Part shown: one piece after another, positions 45,565 through 54,138 of the stretch
Layout of the letters: every line of letters begins with the position of its first letter
How positions within the stretch are numbered: position 1 is the stretch's first letter
NCBI RefSeq assembly: GCF_011058155.1
Contig: NZ_JAALFC010000021.1
Span: 1-62,943, forward strand
Length of the DNA: 62,943 bases
Direction: 5' to 3'
From: Litoribacterium kuwaitense
GTDB lineage: Bacteria; Bacillota; Bacilli; Bacillales; DSM-28697
Notes under the pieces: model-generated
What the model was told of the DNA's origin: nothing
Databases searched by the model: none
The model's input: the letters and a program-made list of their open reading frames with translations, nothing else
Made by a program: the position numbers and the translations under genes

Positions 45565-46794
45565 ATGAAGCGTATTGCTCAAAGTGTTGGAGCCAGCTTG
45601 GCACTTGTTTTATTCCTGGCTGGCTGCGGTGACAATGCTTCTTCTGGTGAAGAAGTACATCTTGAGCTCTTTTCAAATAAACCGGAAAGTATTGCGACAT
45701 ATGATGCTTTAATCGACAAATTTGAGGAAGCCAATCCAAATATCAATGTTGAATTTTATGCGCCTCCGTCTGCAGAAACTGTTCTGCGGACGAGGCTTGT
45801 CAAAGAAGACATGCCCGATATTCTGTCTATTGCCGGCAATGCTCTGTACGGTGAGCTCGCCGATGCAGAGATGTTATTGGATTATTCCGAAACAGGCTTG
45901 CTTGATCAAGTGCAGCCGAGCTATGTCGAGATGATTGATCAGCTTGTCCCAGGAAATAAGGAAGGGACATACGGTGTACCATATGCAACAAATGCGAATG
46001 CAGTGATTTATAACACGCAGCTGATGCAGGAATTAGGTCTTGATGTACCAGAAACGTGGGATGAGTTTATTGCGGCGCTTGACACAGCGAAACAAGCAGG
46101 CGTGACGCCGATCTACTTTACTTTAAGGGATGCGTGGACAGGCATGATTCCATGGAATGCAGTCGGTGGTAACTTGCAGCCAGATGATTTCGCAGCGAAG
46201 AAAAATATTGGCGAAGCAAGCTTTACCGAAGATTATCCTGAAGTGACGGAAAAAATGCTACAGCTGTTGGACTATGGCTTAAAGGACAACTTCCAATATG
46301 GATATAACGATGGGAACAATGCTTTTGCGAATGGAGAGTCACTTTTTTATCTTCAAGGAAACTGGGCGATTCCTGAAATTAAAAAAGTGAACCCAGATGT
46401 GGAGCTTGGGACATTTGCTCTTCCGGTAACGAATGATGCTGAACAAAATGAGCTCGTATCCGGCGTTGATGTGATGCTGACAACCTTAAAGGATTCGGAG
46501 CATCCAGAAGAAGCACGGAAGTTTATTGAGTTCATGCTGGAAGAGAAGAGTGCGCAGACTTATATTGAAGAACAATATGCCTTTTCCGCTTTAAAAGGAG
46601 TTACCCAGGAAGACCAAATTCTGAGCGGTCTCCAAGAAAAAATCGCGAAAAACGAGATTGCAAGCTTTCCTGATCATTATTATCCAAGTGGCATGCAGGC
46701 GCCAAACTTAATTCAAGCTTTTTTAATTGAAAAAAATCCAGACGCCTTTTTAAAGACAATGGATCGTGAATGGGATAAAGTACAAAATCGGTAA
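45565..46794 (+). CDS. CUT1 sugar-binding lipoprotein (MsmE-like)
   Basis: A 409-residue binding protein. The lipobox is LAGC near 21, then EVHLELFSNKPESIATYDAL. The middle shows VPYATNANAVIYNTQL, WDEFIAALDTAKQAG and NGESLFYLQGNW, as in MsmE/GanS-type alpha- or beta-oligosaccharide binders. It follows the glucosidase behind its own LacI operator, so isomalto- or malto-oligosaccharides are the likely ligands. Start ATG after AAGGAGTG. Confidence 0.9.
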   Translation: MKRIAQSVGASLALVLFLAGCGDNASSGEEVHLELFSNKPESIATYDALIDKFEEANPNINVEFYAPPSAETVLRTRLVKEDMPDILSIAGNALYGELADAEMLLDYSETGLLDQVQPSYVEMIDQLVPGNKEGTYGVPYATNANAVIYNTQLMQELGLDVPETWDEFIAALDTAKQAGVTPIYFTLRDAWTGMIPWNAVGGNLQPDDFAAKKNIGEASFTEDYPEVTEKMLQLLDYGLKDNFQYGYNDGNNAFANGESLFYLQGNWAIPEIKKVNPDVELGTFALPVTNDAEQNELVSGVDVMLTTLKDSEHPEEARKFIEFMLEEKSAQTYIEEQYAFSALKGVTQEDQILSGLQEKIAKNEIASFPDHYYPSGMQAPNLIQAFLIEKNPDAFLKTMDREWDKVQNR

Positions 46795-46808
46795 GAGGAG
46801 GAAGAAAC

Positions 46809-47671
46809 ATGAAAGCGCGTGACCGTTCCTTTTTACTTATGGCATTGCCGGCGATGCTCTTATTTTTCATATTCCACACGTATCCCGTTTTACAGGGTGT
46901 CTTCTACAGCTTTACAAACTGGCGAGGATATGGGGAATGGGATTTCGTTGGCTTGCAAAATTATTTGAACGTATTTCAAGACGGACGAGCGATGAATGCG
47001 TATTGGTTCACCATTAAATTCGCCGTCGTTTCAACGATTTTAGTTAATATTTTTAGTCTAGCGGTCGCTTAGGACTAAATGCAAATATTAAATTCCAGAA
47101 AACATTGCGGGCGGTATACTTCCTGCCCAATATTTTAAGCATTCTTATCGTCGGCTTTATTTTTAATTTCATTTTCACGCATTTTCTTCCAGAGATTATG
47201 GGTGCTTTAGGAATTGAAGCGTTGACGAGTAATATCCTCGGAAGCCCGGATACAGCGTGGGTTGGTGTCGTCATCATGACAGTTTGGCAGGCAACGGCTT
47301 TTAACACCATTTTGTATTTAGCAGGACTGCAAACGATCACTGATGATGTGTATGAAGCAGCAGATATTGATGGTGCCAACCCATGGAAGAAGTTTATAAA
47401 AATTACGTTTCCGCTGATCGCGCCTTTCTTTACGATTAATATGGTGCTGGCGATGAAAAACTTCCTCATGGCGTTCGACCAAATTGTCGCGTTGACCAAT
47501 GGAGGCCCGGGACAAGCGACTGAATCCATTTCGTTGTTAATTTATAAAGGTGGCTTTGAAGGCGGAGAATTTGCTTATCAATCAGCAAATGCGGTGATTT
47601 ACTTCATCATTATCGTTGTGATTTCAATTTTTCAAATCCGCGTGTTGCAAAAACGGGAGGTTGAGGCGTAA
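46809..47671 (+). pseudogene. CUT1 permease (MsmF-like), one frameshift
   Basis: A permease of about 287 residues after repair. It starts RDRSFLLMALPAMLLFFIFH and has FTNWRGYGEWDFVGLQNYLN, then breaks near 47070. The first frame stops after SLAVA. One added T restores ALGLNANIKFQKTLRAVYFL and continues through DDVYEAADIDGANPWKKF (coupling loop) and LTNGGPGQATESIS to 47671. The stop overlaps the start of the next permease (TAATG). GGAGGAAG precedes the ATG. Confidence 0.88.
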
Positions 47672-48491
47672 TGCAGAAAGAAAGAAAAACCTGGCTCGTT
47701 ACGTCCTTGCTCATTTTAGGAACCATTCTCGTTTTTATTCCTCTTTATTTGACGATTACGATCGCATTAAAGACGCCGCAGGAAATGTCAGAGCCTTTGC
47801 TTTCCCTTCCGGATGAGTGGCGTTTTCAAAACTTTATCGATGCAATCGAAATGACGGACTTCTTTAGTGCCTTGCAAAACAGTGTGTTGATTACGGTGTC
47901 TGTTGTCGCTTTGACGTTGCTTTCGAACTCATTAGTTTCTTATGCGATTGCTCGTAATATGCATAAACGTTTCTATAAATTTCTCTTTTATTATTTTGTC
48001 AGTGCGATGTTTGTACCTTTTCCGATTATTATGCTTCCGATCGTGAAACAGACGGCGATTTGGAATATCGATAATCCGATCGGTTTAACGATTCTGTATG
48101 TCGTATATGGACTTGCCTTGAACGTTTTCATCTACGTTGGGTACATTAAATCGATTCCAAAATCGTTGGAAGAAGCGGCGACGATCGACGGAGCAAGTAC
48201 TTGGAAAGTGTTTTGGAAAGTGATTTTCCCTATTTTATCACCAATGAACGCGACTGTTGGTATTTTGACTTGTCTTATGGCGTGGAACGACTTTATGCTT
48301 CCGCTCGTCATTTTAAGCGATCCAGAGTTCGCGACTTTACCGCTCGTGCAATATATTTTCCAAACGGAATTTAGTACAAACTACAATTTGGCGTTTGCAT
48401 CGTATTTGATGGCCTTAGCGCCAATGGTTGTTGTGTATCTCTTTGCGCAAAATGGATTATCCGCGGTGTCATGCAAGGGTCCATTAAATAA
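47671..48491 (+). CDS. CUT1 permease (MsmG-like), C-terminal frameshift
   Basis: A permease of about 273 residues with six helices and coupling loop IPKSLEEAATIDGASTWKVF. As written it runs to 48555 with an unrelated tail after YLFAQ. Adding one A to the A4 run near 48453 gives QKWIIRGVMQGSIK and a stop at 48489, which is the normal MalG/MsmG ending and lies just before a terminator. The longer written frame would also overlap that terminator and the response-regulator gene. It completes the importer with the two genes upstream. Confidence 0.88.
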
Positions 48492-48503
48492 GCGTTATTT
48501 TTC

Positions 48504-48535
48504 ATCCCCTAATGATTTGGTTGGGGGATTTTTTA
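48504..48535 (+). terminator. Terminator of the glucosidase-importer operon
   Basis: ATCCCC (48504-48509) pairs with GGGGGAT (48523-48529), then TTTTTT. Its place right after 48491 supports the repaired end of the permease gene. Confidence 0.75.
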
Positions 48536-48551
48536 TGGTTATTTCGATCCT

Positions 48552-49241
48552 TTAATCATACGAAATTTTAGCAATCATCGTCATAACATCGTGCTCATCG
48601 ATAAACTGCAGCACTTCACGTGTGTTTCGTTTATGGAATTTCTTTAAAATACTTGAGATTTGCTTTTTAATTGTTTCCAGTTCAACAGAGCGTTCGGCAG
48701 CAATTTGTTTTCGATTGCGACCTTGGCAGAGGGATTTTAGGATTTCAATTTCTGAAGGTGTCAGCGTCGCGATGACGTTAAAAATGTGTGTGAAATTCTC
48801 TTCAAAATGTTTAACTCTGGCAAATTCCTCTTTTAATTTATTGGCAATGTAAGGTCGGATCGATGACGTGTTTTGGGCGGCTTGGTCAATGGCCTCGATG
48901 ACCTCTTCTTTCGCGGCAGATTTGACGACATAGTCAGAGATATTTGTTTGGTAGGCAGAAAAAATGGATTGATTGTCTATATGAATTGTCAAAATAATAA
49001 TCTTTGCGTTCGGTGCGATTTGGTTAATTTCTGCGGATGCTCTAATGCCTGCCGACGCGTCTTCCATTTCGATGTCCATTAAGATAATATCCGGCTGCTT
49101 TTTCTTCGCATAGCTGACAGCTTCCGTAGCATTTTGCGCAGTGCCAATCAAGGTGAAACGAGGAACGTCACGAATGATGCGACACAGACGTCTCCGGTGC
49201 GCTTCCATGTCATCGACAACCAGTATTTTTAGCTGCTTCAC
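48552..49241 (-). CDS. NarL/LuxR-type response regulator
   Basis: A 229-residue two-component regulator. The receiver domain (1-120) has the acidic pocket VVDD at 9-11, phospho-acceptor Asp56 in ILMDIEM, and threonine and lysine switch residues in ILTIHI and VVKSAAK. The C-terminal LuxR-like helix-turn-helix contains LTPSEIEILKSLCQGRNRKQ and ILKKFHKRNTREVLQF. It lies 26 bases after the kinase gene in the same operon, divergent from the PL8-importer operon, which is its likely target. Confidence 0.88.
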   Translation of the reverse strand: MKQLKILVVDDMEAHRRRLCRIIRDVPRFTLIGTAQNATEAVSYAKKKQPDIILMDIEMEDASAGIRASAEINQIAPNAKIIILTIHIDNQSIFSAYQTNISDYVVKSAAKEEVIEAIDQAAQNTSSIRPYIANKLKEEFARVKHFEENFTHIFNVIATLTPSEIEILKSLCQGRNRKQIAAERSVELETIKKQISSILKKFHKRNTREVLQFIDEHDVMTMIAKISYD

Positions 49242-49267
49242 GCTTACAACCCCCTTAATCTTATTTG

Positions 49268-50767
49268 TTACGTTGATAAGAGCGGGATAAAGATGTTAAA
49301 TTGAGCACCCTCACCATATTTACTATGAAACTCAATCGTTCCGCCATGCAGCTTAATGACTTTATAGCAGTAGGATAACCCAATACCCCAGTTGGTGACT
49401 GAGGATTTAGTAGAATAGAACGGTGTAAACAGCCGCTTTTTTGCTTCATTTGAAATGCCAGAACCATTATCTGTGATGGAGATAACGCCCCATTGATGGA
49501 TGCGCTTCGTCGTAACGGTAATTTCTCCTCGTTCGGCATCGACCGCTTCTTCAGCATTTTTAATGAGGTTATAGATCGTTTCCTCAAGGAGGTCTTCGTC
49601 AATATGTGCTTGTAGTTTGTTGCTGCTAAAAGCTGTCTCCATGTTGACAGCTGAATGCTTAAAGCGGTGACAAGCTTTTAACACAGGCGCGTTTAATGGC
49701 GTGACAGCCATTGATGGATGAAAGCCAGATAATTTTTCTAAAGCCGTTTCAAGACTTCGGGACGACTCAAGACATGAATGTGTAATGAGCTTCAGGCTGT
49801 ACATGGCTTCAGCATCATTCTTAAGCCGCTCTTGCAGAAACTCGGCTTCGGAATGAATGGCAAGCAGATGATTTTTGATGGAGTGGGTAAACGTACGTAC
49901 ACCTAAAGAGGCGGTGTCAATATTCCGATGAGTCAGCACGTGAAATTCCTTATTGGAACGTTTGATCATATTATATTTGTACGCATTGTAAAACATGAAT
50001 AGGAGCGCGGCCGTCGTAATCATCGGATAAAGTCGCAATTCAAGGACAGTCAAATCCGGTTGCTGGTAGTTGATAAAGTCAGGAATAAAAGTGCTTTTCA
50101 CTAAATTGTCTGGTGCCCAGTAAAACATTAAAAAATAGATGAACATCAGGGGAAGCAAGCTAAATATAGTAAAGAGGGTATGGTTCCGTAAAAACCGGAT
50201 ATGGTAGTGCAGGACAACCTGCCGGACCAATAAAAAAATACCCGTCACCACGTAAAGTAAGTTCACCACTTTGAAAAAGATTTCACCCTTATGGATCATC
50301 GCCAAATATGTGTCCATCCGGCGGTATGAAAAGGCAGCGTCCTGTATAAAGAGGTTTATCGCCGGATCAAAAAATAAAAATTGCGCTACCGAAAGGGGAA
50401 TAACGATATAAAGCAGGCGGCGTGTTTTTTTGTTTTTCAGCCATTGATTCATACAAAAGGACAAGGAAAATAAAAAAATGAACAAATAAAATAAGATGTT
50501 CCCTACATTCAACAGCCGAATAAGTGTATTCGGATCAAAATTTTGCAGAACGAGATACGTCCGTGTCCCAGGACTAAGATTGAAAAGCTCATTGATTGTT
50601 CCGTAATAGAGATTAAATTTGCTCAAATATAAAACAAAGGAAAGATAAGAAATGACGGCACTAATAAAAATACCGTATAAAAAAATAACTGAGCTTGTAT
50701 TGTTGCTTTTGTAAATGAAAAGAATGAGCAGAAACACAAACAAAATATAAACGAAGGTCATCGGCAT
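49268..50767 (-). CDS. Membrane sensor histidine kinase
   Basis: A kinase of about 499 residues. The N-terminal 270 residues hold about seven membrane helices with no large extracellular domain. The phospho-acceptor region is FTHSIKNHLLAIHSEAEF near 295, followed by an HATPase domain: N box IYNLIKNAEEAV, G1 ITDNGSGIS, F box LFTPFYSTK, G2 WGIGLSYCYKVIKLHGG. The kinase core is not of the HisKA_3 type that normally partners NarL regulators. The start is uncertain among codons at 50770, 50767 and 50761. The signal may be a membrane or transporter-derived cue, since no sugar-binding sensor domain is seen. Confidence 0.87.
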   Translation of the reverse strand: MPMTFVYILFVFLLILFIYKSNNTSSVIFLYGIFISAVISYLSFVLYLSKFNLYYGTINELFNLSPGTRTYLVLQNFDPNTLIRLLNVGNILFYLFIFLFSLSFCMNQWLKNKKTRRLLYIVIPLSVAQFLFFDPAINLFIQDAAFSYRRMDTYLAMIHKGEIFFKVVNLLYVVTGIFLLVRQVVLHYHIRFLRNHTLFTIFSLLPLMFIYFLMFYWAPDNLVKSTFIPDFINYQQPDLTVLELRLYPMITTAALLFMFYNAYKYNMIKRSNKEFHVLTHRNIDTASLGVRTFTHSIKNHLLAIHSEAEFLQERLKNDAEAMYSLKLITHSCLESSRSLETALEKLSGFHPSMAVTPLNAPVLKACHRFKHSAVNMETAFSSNKLQAHIDEDLLEETIYNLIKNAEEAVDAERGEITVTTKRIHQWGVISITDNGSGISNEAKKRLFTPFYSTKSSVTNWGIGLSYCYKVIKLHGGTIEFHSKYGEGAQFNIFIPLLST

Positions 50768-50823
50768 CACCTGTTCTCGTGAGATGTAAAAAAGGGGGTA
50801 TAAAAGTTTACACTTATGCCGTT

Positions 50824-50854
50824 TTGTGAAAACCCTTACAATACAGTATATATT
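50824..50854 (+). promoter_or_regulatory. Promoter of the PL8-importer operon
   Basis: TTGTGA (50824-50829), about 17 bases, TATATA/TATATT (50847-50854). It lies in the divergent region shared with the kinase gene. Confidence 0.5.
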
Positions 50855-50887
50855 ATTGCTATTCTGAAAAATAGGGGGGGATAAATG

Positions 50888-52173
50888 ATGGCAAAGAAAA
50901 TATCCATCGTTTATGTTGTAGCGTTATTTCTGCTGATCGGTCTTTTAAGCGGGTGCAACAGTTCAGAGAGTGAAGCAACGACAGAGGAAGAACAAACTGA
51001 AGTCAATTTAAAAGTCGCCGTCTTCCCAGCGGATGAACCGACATTTGCGAAGGCGTATGAACAGTTCAAGAAGGAATATCCGAATATTAATATCGAGTTT
51101 GAGTCGTTTCCTCAAAAGCAGTATTACGAAAAAATTCGGATGCAGCTGTCCAGCGGCATCGGCTACGATTTATTTGCCGGTCAAATTGATACGATGGTAG
51201 ACACGGGGATTTTAGCGCCGTTGGATGAGTACATCAAGGAGAGCGGCATCGATGTTCTGGATTCGGCAATATGTATGAAGCCATGAAAATGGATGATGAA
51301 GTATTAGGGCTCCCTTACCGCAAATCGAACTGGATGATGTACTACAATAAGGATTTATTTGATGAAAAAGGGGTCGATTACCCGAGTGACGATATGACTT
51401 GGAGTGAATTTCGTGAGCTCGCCAAGCAAATGACGAGTGGCGAGGGTGAGGATAAAATTTACGGTGCTTATTTACAGCAATGGCCGCAAACGTGGTATAT
51501 GTCGGCTGTTCAACAAGGCGCGTCCATTATTGATAAAGACTTGTCGCCGTTTAAGCAAGCTTTAGAAAACCGCATTCAATTAGAACAAGATGAATCGATC
51601 ATGTCGTGGGCTGAACAAATTTCGACAGGGGCACACTATAATGCTGCTTTTCAAAAAGGAACGACAGCGCTGAGTATCATTGGTGACTGGCACGTGGCGC
51701 AGCTTCGACAAGCTGAAGCGGATGGCGACATTGCGTTCGATTGGGATGTTGTGCCAATTCCACATCCGGAAAACGTTGAGCCAAACACGTCGCTCGCCCT
51801 TCCAGTAGGGTTAATGATGAATAAAAACTCTGAGCATCAGGACGCAGCGTTTACAGCGTTACAATTTTTTACCGGTAAGGAAGGTGCGGAAATGTTTGCG
51901 GAAGACGGATATATTACTGGGTATATCGATGATGATGTGAAAGAAGCCTACCTTGGAGACGGGTCGCAGAAGCCGGAAAATCTTCATTATTTCTTAGAGA
52001 CGAAAGAATATCCAGAATATCCTATGCTCCCAGGGGTGAAGAACATTGTCGTCCAGCAAATCTACAAGCAGGAAGGTGAACTGGCACTGCTTGGTGAGCA
52101 AACGGCTGACGAAGCCATTAAAAACATTGAAGAACGTGTACAAAGTGAATGGGCGAGTAAATCCGAGGAGTAG
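50888..52173 (+). pseudogene. CUT1 sugar-binding lipoprotein of the PL8 locus, one frameshift
   Basis: A binding protein of about 428 residues after repair. The signal peptide ends LLSGC, followed by an acidic linker and VNLKVAVFPADEPTFAKAYE. The frame breaks near 51264: the first part ends DVLDS, and one added base gives GNMYEAMKMDDEVLGLPYRK, which continues to 52173 with WSEFRELAKQM and GTTALSIIGDWHVAQL. It is the first gene after the divergent promoter, followed by two permeases, the lyase and a sulfatase, so its ligand is probably the lyase product. Start ATG at 50888 after a G7 stretch. Confidence 0.87.
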
Positions 52174-52202
52174 GGTAGAGCATGATTCATTTCGCTCGGA
52201 CG

Positions 52203-52230
52203 GCAGTCTCTGGGTCTTTCCAGAGACTGC
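52203..52230 (+). terminator. Intercistronic stem-loop after the binding-protein gene
   Basis: GCAGTCTCTGG (52203-52213) pairs perfectly with CCAGAGACTGC (52220-52230), then TATTTAAAG. It probably stabilises the upstream mRNA while letting some transcription pass to the permeases. Confidence 0.65.
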
Positions 52231-52282
52231 TATTTAAAGAAGATCATAGGCTTTTCAACATTATTGTAAGGAGGCGAGCCTC

Positions 52283-53170
52283 TTGAAAAAGACAACGTCC
52301 AATTTTACAAAAAGAAATCGTCTTACTGCTTATGCCTTCCTATTACCAAATATTTTAGGATTTCTCGTATTTATCTTCCTTCCCGTGATTGCTTCATTTT
52401 TAATGAGCTTTACGTCATGGAATGGTTTCGGTGATATTGAGTTTGTCGGCATTGATAATTATATTGGTCTTCTGAACGATGAAAATTTTAAAATTTCATT
52501 ATTCAACAGCATTTTGTTTCTCTTTATTTCAGTGCCGATGACGCTATTTTTGTCGCTCGTTGCTGCTGTCGCCTTGAATCGCGGCATTCGCTTTTTAAAA
52601 GTATTTCGCACGGCGATTTTTCTTCCTTACGTGACGGCAACTGTTGCTGTGGCAGCGGTTTGGCAGCTCGTGTTTAACCCGACGATGGGGCCGATCAACG
52701 GCTTTTTAACGAGCATAGGCATCGACAATCCACCTGGTTGGCTGACATCTCCTGAGTGGGCTTTAATTTCGGTATCCATCGTCTATATTTGGCACTCGAT
52801 TGGTTATTATATGGTCATTTATTTAGCCGGCTTGCAAAATATACCGAAAGATTTATATGAAGCGGCAGAGATTGATGGGGCGGGCCCTTTGGCGACGTTT
52901 TTCCACGTCACGATTCCGATGATGTCCCAAGTCATTTTCTTCACGATGATCATCGGTGTGATCAATTCCTTTAAAGTGTTTGATTTTATCTTCGTTTTAA
53001 CCGATGGTGGTCCGGGGCGTTCGACGCAAGTGCTCGTGTACGATATTTACAACACAGCGTTTAAACAGTTTGAATATGGCTACGCCTCTGCGATGGCGTA
53101 CGTGTTGTTTTTAATCATTTTGATCTTTACGTTCATCCAATTTAAAGGGCAGAAACGATGGAACGATTGA
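52283..53170 (+). CDS. CUT1 ABC sugar permease, MalF-like
   Basis: A 295-residue permease with six helices starting YAFLLPNILGFLVFIFLPV, coupling loop IPKDLYEAAEIDGAGPLATF near 199-218 and VLTDGGPGRSTQVLV. The start is TTG behind AAGGAGGCG. It belongs to the importer at the PL8 locus; the partner is the next gene. Confidence 0.88.
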   Translation: MKKTTSNFTKRNRLTAYAFLLPNILGFLVFIFLPVIASFLMSFTSWNGFGDIEFVGIDNYIGLLNDENFKISLFNSILFLFISVPMTLFLSLVAAVALNRGIRFLKVFRTAIFLPYVTATVAVAAVWQLVFNPTMGPINGFLTSIGIDNPPGWLTSPEWALISVSIVYIWHSIGYYMVIYLAGLQNIPKDLYEAAEIDGAGPLATFFHVTIPMMSQVIFFTMIIGVINSFKVFDFIFVLTDGGPGRSTQVLVYDIYNTAFKQFEYGYASAMAYVLFLIILIFTFIQFKGQKRWND

Positions 53171-53221
53171 CGACAATCAGAGCAACGCCTTTCAGCAAGT
53201 TCGAGAAGGAGTGAGTTCACG

Positions 53222-54088
53222 ATGGCTATGAAAACAGAGCAGGTGGCCGTTCAAGTGAAGAAGACCCCAAAATTTAAACCGCAAATCATGCTTCGCTATG
53301 TCGTGATCACTGTCATATCTATATTGATGGTGCTGCCGTTTCTTTGGATGGTTTCATCTTCATTTAAACCGGAGGCAGACATCTTCGGCTTTCCAATTCA
53401 ATGGATTCCGGAGAATTTTCAATGGAGCAACTACGTCGATGTGTGGACGACAATTCCCTTTCACTTATATTATTTAAATACGATTAAAATTGCGGTGTCC
53501 GCAACGGTATTATTAGTGATCACGAGTTCGCTCGCCGGTTATGCCTTTGCCAAGGTAAAGTTTCCCGAGCGGGATAAGCTGTTTTTCTTATATATTGCGA
53601 CGATGATGATTCCTTACCAGGTCATGATGATTCCGCAGTTTATGCTCATGAAGGAATTAGGGCTCGTCGATTCGCACTGGTCGTTGATTTTGCTCGGAGC
53701 GTTTAATCCGTTTGGCGTGTTTTTGTTTCGGCAGTTTTTTCTTTCGATCCCTGATGAGTTACTGGAAGCGGCAAGAATTGACGGGTTGAGCGAATTTGGC
53801 ATTTACTGGCGCATTATGATGCCGTTGTCAAAGCCGGCGATTGCGACGCTTGTCATTTTTTCATTTATGCATGCATGGAATGATTTTCTCGGTCCTTTGA
53901 TCTATCTGACGTCTGATCATTTATATACCATTCAGCTTGGCATGCAGTTTTTTATTACTGAATACAATACGGAATATGCCTTGTTAATGGCGGCGGCTGT
54001 ATCAGCTGTTATTCCAACCATTCTCGTTTATTTCTTTGCACAAGACCAGTTTGTTGAAGGCGTTGCCAGTACAGGCGTGAAAGGTTAA
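53222..54088 (+). CDS. CUT1 ABC sugar permease, MalG-like
   Basis: A 288-residue permease with six helices, loop IPDELLEAARIDGLSEFGIY near 177-196 and the ending FVEGVASTGVKG. AAGGAGTG lies before the ATG. The next gene is the secreted lyase, 50 bases downstream, so degradation and import are co-expressed. Confidence 0.88.
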   Translation: MAMKTEQVAVQVKKTPKFKPQIMLRYVVITVISILMVLPFLWMVSSSFKPEADIFGFPIQWIPENFQWSNYVDVWTTIPFHLYYLNTIKIAVSATVLLVITSSLAGYAFAKVKFPERDKLFFLYIATMMIPYQVMMIPQFMLMKELGLVDSHWSLILLGAFNPFGVFLFRQFFLSIPDELLEAARIDGLSEFGIYWRIMMPLSKPAIATLVIFSFMHAWNDFLGPLIYLTSDHLYTIQLGMQFFITEYNTEYALLMAAAVSAVIPTILVYFFAQDQFVEGVASTGVKG

Positions 54089-54138
54089 CCGAGTGTTCAT
54101 TTTGCCTTTGCCACCTCAACAATAAAGGGAGGAATTTT

